From: Halomonas getboli
GTDB taxonomy: Bacteria > Pseudomonadota > Gammaproteobacteria > Pseudomonadales > Halomonadaceae
DNA: 64,000 nucleotides
Direction of reading: 5' to 3'
NCBI RefSeq assembly: GCF_023094245.1
Contig: NZ_JALMEW010000001.1
Location: 922,757 to 986,756 of the forward strand
Shown: piece after piece, positions 59,101-64,000 of the stretch
How the letters are laid out: each line of letters begins with the position of its first letter
How positions within the stretch are numbered: the first letter of the stretch is position 1
Position numbers and translations under genes: made by a program
The notes under the pieces: model-generated
What the model saw: the letters and a program-made list of their open reading frames with translations, nothing else
Told to the model about the DNA's origin: nothing
Database searches by the model: none

Positions 59101-60052
59101 ACTGCTGCTCGAGCCAGCGCATCAGCTCGCTCTGCAGGGACAGGCAGGCCCGGGTCTCGCCGCGGGAAGAGAGGTCGGCATTCAGGTTGAGGCGAATCGC
59201 CATCACCGACAGCTGACGCAACTCGATCTCGTCGTCGCGCAGCGGCGCGCTGTCGGCGGCCAGGCTGCGCGAGAAGCCGCCGCCGTGGCCGCCGGCATCG
59301 TCACCGGCGCCATCCGACCAGTAGCGCGCCAGCTGCAGGAAGGCCGGGTCCGGCTGCTGGCCGGTCAGCGCCAACAGCTGCAGATAGGCATTGTACTGCT
59401 CATGGGCGGCGGCCAGCTGGCCCTGCTCGGCGAGCTGACGCACCAGCCGCTCGTGGAAGGGCCCATAGCCGGAAAAGCGGCTGACCAGGGTCTCCAGCAG
59501 CGCGTCGGGCAGTGGCTCCGACTGCTCGAGCACCGATTCGGCGTAGCGGATTACGCGCTGGCGCCACTCGTTGCGCACCTGCACCAGCCAGCGCTGGAAC
59601 TCGGCGCAGGCGGCGAGCTGCAGCTCCTCGACCAGATCGCCCTGGTAGCACTCCAGGATGTCTTCCAGGGTCGCCACCTCGGCGGGCGCCTCGAGCATCG
59701 ACTGCAGCTCGTGAAGATCGAACTGCCACGCCTCGGGCAGCTCGAAGGCGATGGTCTGACGGGACACCGACAGCACCTCCTCGGCCTGGGCGCCCAGCGA
59801 CTGGCGCAGACAGTGCAGGGCGTGGCGCAGGTTGGTGCGTCCGGAGGAGAGGCCCTGATCGGGCCACAGCAGTTCGGCGAGGGTCGCGCGGTTGACCGGC
59901 TGTTCGTGGAGCAGCAGGTAGACCAGCAGCGCCTTGACCTTGTCGTAGCTGAAATGGGTCAGCGCATCGTCGCCCAGGGTCAGCGAAAAATGACCGAATA
60001 ACGCCAGGCGATCTTGTTCTTCACGGGTCACGGCGTCGGAAGCATCCCGCAT
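56153..60052 (-). CDS. Giant BTAD / cyclase-like / AAA ATPase / TPR regulator
   Basis: A 1299-residue cytoplasmic protein. Residues 15-110 form a winged-helix effector domain (VKALLVYLLLHEQPVNRATL, GRTNLRHALHCLRQSLG) followed by a BTAD repeat region to about 245. Residues 278-455 resemble a class III nucleotide-cyclase homology domain (RQLSVMAIRL, LACFGTHGPAHQLAELVALY, LAAGLNSGQVVYLP) but lack the metal-binding Asp residues. A STAND/AAA-type ATPase follows: Walker A GPSGLGKS at 501-508, Walker B LVLMIDDLQW at 617-626. The C-terminal 450 residues are TPR-like helices. This is the layout of a signal-gated transcription activator; its target and ligand are unknown. It may be in one operon with miaE, 33 bases upstream. 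Confidence 0.8.
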   Translation of the reverse strand: MRDASDAVTREEQDRLALFGHFSLTLGDDALTHFSYDKVKALLVYLLLHEQPVNRATLAELLWPDQGLSSGRTNLRHALHCLRQSLGAQAEEVLSVSRQTIAFELPEAWQFDLHELQSMLEAPAEVATLEDILECYQGDLVEELQLAACAEFQRWLVQVRNEWRQRVIRYAESVLEQSEPLPDALLETLVSRFSGYGPFHERLVRQLAEQGQLAAAHEQYNAYLQLLALTGQQPDPAFLQLARYWSDGAGDDAGGHGGGFSRSLAADSAPLRDDEIELRQLSVMAIRLNLNADLSSRGETRACLSLQSELMRWLEQQCHHLGGFWLPGAAGGIGLACFGTHGPAHQLAELVALYEHCQRALPDERARHWSGEGEAPGISLAAGLNSGQVVYLPERHLVDPLGEVTQGALELMGAAQGSELVISQEASQHMPPALDLQPRLSSRLVASDGRVWLRALVLGANEGGRGALPPSLIGREGALRTLRDALARAGIGLRQSVLVRGPSGLGKSALLVGFRQLEQTREASVCWQPTTRLSIQEPYGVARQLLHWHIGDDVDAEQLASLTPENLDDEQRLLLEEALGVCEPREVAMLTQNGDVVELVVGVLQRLIERLTDTRTLVLMIDDLQWLDEPSFKVLAGLQARLPINCPFLMVASHHGREALPTRLDWDQQITLGRLDPMQSSRLLTQLARRYRLQLSPRLRSQIVERCDGVPLYLQEICRRVDMDRREGRRIDLDELPQGLLGLLASRIDQLDGDRDVAHVAAVLGRRFRLDFLAECSDREMPRLTSALEHMVRLEIVEPVDEAEEGREYQFTHQLLQEAAYLSCPRDVRVALHRQVVALIEERFPVWISRHPGDFATHLRRSGHYARGARYFELAAREALKVSANRTALRMADFGLASLRHVEGQQEREVSLHTVRGQAAFALEGHGSPTAHESFVRARELLTCSDEAPEDSEDLEQAFLVKWGLWVGCSQRNAHADAFLLASRLADLASRLDDPRYQRLADFARASCEYWAGRIQQAHEHLEEIDPLNSPMMIEWLPFSDHPQVAATCFQSWALCLRGDYHRAQQQVESAIRLAERINHPGSLAMALMYAAALYRQIGHEHLAAQRAERAYEITGTPDLQLWQVSAREVLGWQRALSGDREGLKRIEAAQEEFVEVTGRDPYQRPSLWWVDACTSLGELARAEDYLDQCLLIARERATLFVAELAVHLAKVRHRLGHPAEEVRALIEQALEQARGDGNLHQQLSALEAWLTLVDPADEDARMAFRDLLGEVSHSDAPVLVRWRTLLDKRLPHTADLED

Positions 60053-60085
60053 GATTGTTAGGCCCTGCTGGGCGGCGCCCCGAAC

Positions 60086-60721
60086 TCAGGCGGGAACGCC
60101 GCTGTGAAAACGAAATGCCGTGTCCGGCATGGTGATCAGCTCGGCTTCTCGCGCGGCGAGGAAGGCGATGCGATCTTCAATGGCATCCGGGGCGGCCCGG
60201 CGTGCCAGCATCAGGTAATCCTCATAGTGACGCCCTTCCGACTTAACCAGACTGCGATAGAACTTTGCAAGCTCATCGTCAAGATGCGGGATCAAACGGG
60301 CGAAGCGCTCGCAGCTGCGCGCCTCGATCAGGGCGCCCACGATCAGGATATCGACCAGCCGCTGCGGTTCTTCAGCCCGCACATGGCGACGCAGCCCCTC
60401 GGCGTAGCGCGAGGCCGACAGGTGGCGATAGACGATGCCGCGCTGCTCCATCAGTGTGACCACCTGCTCGAAGTGCAGCAGCTCCTCGCGGGCCAGCTGG
60501 CACATCTTGGTCAGCAGCAGCGGCCGGTCCACGTAGCGGTAGAGCAGGCTCATCGCCGTGGAGGCGGCCTTCTTCTCGCACTGGGCGTGGTCGATCAGCA
60601 GCAGCTCGGGGTTGTCGAGCGCCCAGTCGACCCAGGCACCGGGCGTCGGACAGTGGAGAAACGCAAGCAGCCCTTCGGGCAGCAGGTCAACGGGCGCGGG
60701 GGCGTCGGCAATGGCGGTCAT
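60086..60721 (-). CDS. miaE: tRNA-(ms2io6A)-hydroxylase MiaE
   Basis: A 211-residue diiron monooxygenase that hydroxylates ms2i6A37 in tRNA. The ferritin-like diiron ligands are present: DHAQCEKKAASTA, LAREELLHFEQV, IEARSCERFARLIPHL and KSEGRHYEDYLMLA (the paired E-x-x-H pattern). The start at 60721 lacks a clear Shine-Dalgarno sequence. It stands between the BTAD gene and the DUF1289 gene, all on the minus strand. Confidence 0.93.
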   Translation of the reverse strand: MTAIADAPAPVDLLPEGLLAFLHCPTPGAWVDWALDNPELLLIDHAQCEKKAASTAMSLLYRYVDRPLLLTKMCQLAREELLHFEQVVTLMEQRGIVYRHLSASRYAEGLRRHVRAEEPQRLVDILIVGALIEARSCERFARLIPHLDDELAKFYRSLVKSEGRHYEDYLMLARRAAPDAIEDRIAFLAAREAELITMPDTAFRFHSGVPA

Positions 60722-60793
60722 CGATGGGTCCGGCGGTTCATGAGCAGGGAAATCGGGGGCTGTGACATCAGCGTCCGGGAAATCAGAGACTCT

Positions 60794-61228
60794 TCAGGAG
60801 AGCGAGGCCCGGACCTGGCGGCGCGCTTCGGCGGCGGCCAGCAGGTCGGCGGCGAGGCGAGCGTGCAGGGTCGCGGCGTCGAGCGGCTCGACCGGCGCCA
60901 GGCCGTAGCGCGACAGGTCGCGGATGCGGTCGCGGCCGACGCGCAACAGCTCCACCGCCCGGGACAGCGGCGGCTGGTCGTGGCGAAAGCGAATCCGATG
61001 GCGCACCAGCTGGGCCTCGAGGGCCGCGGCATCCACCACGCTCAGGTGGCGGCCGGCGACCTCGACGCGCAGCGCATCCAGCTCGGCCATCCGCCCTTCC
61101 CGCGCCTCGCCGGACAGCGCCGGCCAGTCGCGGATCTCGTCGTCGATGCGTTGACAGCCGCGGCAGACGCGATCGCCCACCGTCGTCGAACACAGGCCCA
61201 CACAGGGGGAGGCGATTCGCCCCGCCAT
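60794..61228 (-). CDS. DUF1289 domain protein
   Basis: A 144-residue protein. The N-terminal 50 residues hold the DUF1289 zinc-binding pattern (SPCVGLCSTTVGDRVCRGCQ), with Cys at paired positions. The rest is helical and charged (RHDQPPLSRAVELLRVGRDR) and has no match I recognise. The ATG at 61228 follows GGAGAGGAG; longer starts to 61357 are unlikely. The 255-base region between this start and acnB holds the acnB promoter. Confidence 0.8.
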   Translation of the reverse strand: MAGRIASPCVGLCSTTVGDRVCRGCQRIDDEIRDWPALSGEAREGRMAELDALRVEVAGRHLSVVDAAALEAQLVRHRIRFRHDQPPLSRAVELLRVGRDRIRDLSRYGLAPVEPLDAATLHARLAADLLAAAEARRQVRASLS

Positions 61229-61350
61229 CGGCCGCTCCTCTCCGTTGATGAAAGTCGCACCATGGTAACGCGATGCCCGCAGACAGGCACCCCGGAGGCG
61301 CTCGCACGCGGCCAGAGACCAAAGTTCGACCCCCGTCATGGCCGGCATTC

Positions 61351-61379
61351 TTAACATTGTCGACAGTTTCTCCTAGAAT
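61351..61379 (+). promoter_or_regulatory. Promoter of acnB
   Basis: TTAACA (61351-61356), a 17-base spacer and TAGAAT (61374-61379) form a good sigma70 promoter, about 100 bases before the acnB start. The spacer contains the palindrome TGTCGACA, a possible regulator contact. Confidence 0.6.
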
Positions 61380-61483
61380 ACCGCCACCGTTGACCGTGCT
61401 GATTCCGACGTGCCGAGCGACTGGCCGTGGCGTCATCGCCACCGCAGGACGCTCGGCCACTACTAACCAATGAGGGCCACCAC

Positions 61484-64000
61484 GTGCTTGAAGCCTATCG
61501 CCAACATGTCGAGGAGCGCGCCCAGGCGGGCGTTCCGCCGAAGCCGCTGAACGCCGAGCAGACGGCTGCCCTGGTCGAGCTGCTGAAGAATCCGCCCGCC
61601 GGCGAGGAAGAGGCCGTCCTCGACCTGCTGACCAATCGCGTGCCGCCGGGCGTCGACGAGGCCGCCTACGTCAAGGCCGGCTTCCTGACCGCCATCGCTA
61701 AGGGTGAAGCCGAGTCGCCGCTGATCGACCGCGTTCATGCCGTCAAGCTGCTGGGCACCATGCAGGGCGGCTACAACATCGCCTCGCTGGTCGAGCTGCT
61801 GGACGACGACGCGCTGGCCAAGGAAGTGGGCGAGCAGCTCAAGCACACCCTGCTGATGTTCGACGCCTTCCACGACGTGGAAGAGCGCGCCAAGGCCGGC
61901 AACGCCGTGGCCAAGGACGTGATCCAGTCGTGGGCCGAGGCCGAGTGGTTCCTGTCCAAGCCGGCACTGGCCGACAAGATCACCCTGACCGTGTTCAAGG
62001 TGCCCGGCGAGACCAACACCGACGACCTCTCCCCGGCCCCGGATGCCTGGTCGCGCCCGGACATCCCGCTGCATGCCAACGCCATGCTCAAGAACCCGCG
62101 CGACGGCATCGCGCCGGAAGAGCCGGGCGTCACCGGTCCGCTCAAGCAGATCGAGGAAGTGAAGGCCAAGGGTCACCAGGTCGTATACGTCGGCGACGTG
62201 GTCGGCACCGGCTCCTCGCGCAAGTCCGCCACCAACTCCGTGCTGTGGTTCTTCGGCGACGACATCCCCAACGTGCCGAACAAGCGCGCCGGCGGCTTCT
62301 GCTTCGGCGGCAAGATCGCCCCGATCTTCTTCAACACCATGGAAGATTCCGGCGCCCTGCCGATCGAGATGGACGTCGAGAAGCTCGAGATGGGCGACGT
62401 CATCGACGTCTACCCGTATGAAGGCAAGGTCTGCAAGCACGGCACCGACGAGGTGCTGACCACCTTCGAGCTCAAGACCCAGCTGCTGCTCGACGAGGCC
62501 CGCGCCGGCGGCCGCATCCCGTTGATCATCGGCCGCGGCCTGACCGCCAAGGCGCGTGAGTCCCTGGGCCTGGCCCCGTCCGACGTCTTCCGCCTGTCCG
62601 AGCAGCCGGCCGACACCGGCAAGGGCTTCACCCTGGCCCAGAAGATGGTCGGCAAGGCCTGCGGCATGGAGGGCGTGCGCCCGGGCATGTACTGCGAGCC
62701 GAAGATGACCACCGTGGGCTCCCAGGACACCACCGGTCCGATGACCCGCGACGAGCTCAAGGACCTGGCCTGCCTGGGCTTCCAGGCCGACCTGGTGATG
62801 CAGTCCTTCTGCCACACCAGCGCCTATCCGAAGCCGGTCGACGTGGAAACCCACCACACCCTGCCCGACTTCATCATGAACCGCGGCGGCGTCTCACTGC
62901 GTCCGGGCGACGGCATCATCCACAGCTGGCTGAACCGCATGCTGCTGCCCGACACCGTGGGCACCGGCGGCGACTCTCATACCCGCTTCCCGATGGGCAT
63001 CTCTTTCCCGGCGGGCTCCGGCCTGGTGGCCTTCGCCGCCGCCACCGGCGTGATGCCGCTGGACATGCCGGAATCCGTGCTGGTGCGCTTCAAGGGCAAG
63101 CGTCAGCCCGGCGTCACCCTGCGTGACCTGGTTCACGCCATCCCCTACTACGCCATCCAGCAGGGGCTGCTGACCGTCGAGAAGTCAGGCAAGAAGAACG
63201 CCTTCTCCGGCCGCGTGCTGGAAATCGAGGGCCTCGAGGACCTCACCGTCGAGCAGGCCTTCGAACTCTCCGACGCCTCCGCCGAGCGCTCCGCCGCCGG
63301 CTGCACCATCACCCTCTCCGAGGACAGCGTCAGCGAGTACCTGAAGTCCAACATCACCCTGCTCAAGTGGATGATCGCCAACGGCTACGGCGATGCCCGT
63401 ACCCTCGAGCGCCGCATCAAGGGCATGGAAGAGTGGCTCGAGAACCCGAGCCTGATGCGCGCCGACAAGGACGCCGAGTACGCCGAGGTGATCGAGATCG
63501 ACCTCGACCAGCTCGACCAGCCGGTGCTGTGCGCCCCGAACGACCCGGACGACGCCCGCCTGCTCTCCGACGTGGCCGGCCAGTCCATCGACGAGGTGTT
63601 CATCGGCTCGTGCATGACCAACATCGGCCACTTCCGCGCCGCCGGCAAGCTGCTCGAGAAGCAGCCCGCGGGCAGCCTGAAGACCAAGCTGTGGCTGGCA
63701 CCGCCGACCAAGATGGACCAGCACCAGCTGACCGAGGAAGGCTACTACGGGATCTACGGCCGTGCCGGCGCACGCATGGAAATGCCGGGCTGCTCGCTGT
63801 GCATGGGTAACCAGGCCCGCGTCGCCGCCAAGAGCACCGTGGTCTCTACCTCCACGCGCAACTTCCCCAACCGCCTGGGCGACGGCGCCGACGTCTTCCT
63901 GGCGTCCGCCGAGCTGGCCGCCGTGGCCGCGGTGGAGGGTCGCCTGCCGAGCGTCAGCGAATATCGCCGCTACATGAGCGAGTTCGACGCCATGGCCGGC
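61484..64000 (+). CDS. acnB: Aconitate hydratase B, 3' truncated by window end
   Basis: TCA-cycle enzyme interconverting citrate and isocitrate, also an iron-responsive RNA-binding protein in relatives. The frame runs from a GTG at 61484 (GAGGG eight bases upstream, sequence [20 protein letters not shown]) without a stop to base 64000: 839 codons of a family normally about 860 long. AcnB marks are the N-terminal HEAT-like helical region, [55 protein letters not shown] and the 4Fe-4S Cys pair region [13 protein letters not shown]. About 25 residues of the C-terminus lie outside the window. Confidence 0.96.
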   Translation, partial: MLEAYRQHVEERAQAGVPPKPLNAEQTAALVELLKNPPAGEEEAVLDLLTNRVPPGVDEAAYVKAGFLTAIAKGEAESPLIDRVHAVKLLGTMQGGYNIASLVELLDDDALAKEVGEQLKHTLLMFDAFHDVEERAKAGNAVAKDVIQSWAEAEWFLSKPALADKITLTVFKVPGETNTDDLSPAPDAWSRPDIPLHANAMLKNPRDGIAPEEPGVTGPLKQIEEVKAKGHQVVYVGDVVGTGSSRKSATNSVLWFFGDDIPNVPNKRAGGFCFGGKIAPIFFNTMEDSGALPIEMDVEKLEMGDVIDVYPYEGKVCKHGTDEVLTTFELKTQLLLDEARAGGRIPLIIGRGLTAKARESLGLAPSDVFRLSEQPADTGKGFTLAQKMVGKACGMEGVRPGMYCEPKMTTVGSQDTTGPMTRDELKDLACLGFQADLVMQSFCHTSAYPKPVDVETHHTLPDFIMNRGGVSLRPGDGIIHSWLNRMLLPDTVGTGGDSHTRFPMGISFPAGSGLVAFAAATGVMPLDMPESVLVRFKGKRQPGVTLRDLVHAIPYYAIQQGLLTVEKSGKKNAFSGRVLEIEGLEDLTVEQAFELSDASAERSAAGCTITLSEDSVSEYLKSNITLLKWMIANGYGDARTLERRIKGMEEWLENPSLMRADKDAEYAEVIEIDLDQLDQPVLCAPNDPDDARLLSDVAGQSIDEVFIGSCMTNIGHFRAAGKLLEKQPAGSLKTKLWLAPPTKMDQHQLTEEGYYGIYGRAGARMEMPGCSLCMGNQARVAAKSTVVSTSTRNFPNRLGDGADVFLASAELAAVAAVEGRLPSVSEYRRYMSEFDAMAG

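Overview
The window is a gene-dense, GC-rich chromosome segment of a gammaproteobacterium. A caa3-type oxidase cluster, hut and purine catabolic clusters, pqiABC, acnB and MiaE, together with the style of the proteins, point to Halomonas or another member of the Halomonadaceae. That assignment is inferred from gene content and remembered family resemblance, not from a search. No insertion sequence, integrase, phage gene or CRISPR array was seen, and base composition looks uniform throughout.

Layout. (1) 1-7.7 kb: the 3' part of a DASS-family anion symporter, then a cytochrome c oxidase cluster on the minus strand (ctaC with fused cytochrome c, ctaD, ctaE, a SURF1 gene, a small assembly-type membrane protein, ctaA). 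A DUF2909 gene sits antisense inside it, and a DUF2970 gene lies just upstream. (2) 7.9-12.7 kb: a small soluble protein, lrgAB, tRNA-Pro(GGG), a soluble double-PAS chemoreceptor behind a striking palindromic promoter, a 32-residue small ORF, two small proteins and a DUF938 methyltransferase. (3) 12.9-23.9 kb: histidine utilisation: hutC, a divergent YjiH-type membrane protein, hutI-hutG-hutU-hutH and two tandem near-identical YuiF-type permeases, with HutC-like operators in the yjiH/hutI intergenic region. (4) 24-27 kb: a YchJ-type SEC-C protein and HrpB helicase. (5) 27.1-36.8 kb: purine base catabolism: NCS2 permease, RutR-like TetR regulator, xdhABC, guaD and adenine deaminase. Two RutR-type operators lie in front of the permease and xdhA. 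(6) 36.8-42.6 kb: cydABDC, with a cyanide-insensitive type of bd oxidase. (7) 42.8-52.8 kb: Ca/Na antiporter, pqiABC, an RhlE-type helicase, two unknown proteins, an MFS transporter, asparaginase I and DUF2789. (8) 52.9-56.0 kb: SRPBCC protein, then queC-queE-queD-ykgJ for 7-deazaguanine synthesis. (9) 56.1-64 kb: a 1299-residue BTAD/cyclase-like/AAA/TPR regulator, miaE, a DUF1289 protein and the 5' part of acnB, which runs off the end.

How the genes work together. Two nitrogen-scavenging modules dominate. HutH, HutU, HutI and HutG convert histidine to glutamate, fed by the YuiF-like permeases and repressed by HutC. The permease, adenine deaminase, guanine deaminase and XdhABC funnel purine bases to xanthine and urate, probably under the RutR-like repressor. 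Two terminal oxidases (caa3 and bd/CIO) with their assembly factors form the respiratory part. The least explained items are the giant BTAD protein, the palindrome array before the chemoreceptor, the two-domain QueD whose first copy lacks zinc ligands, and the 32-residue ORF.
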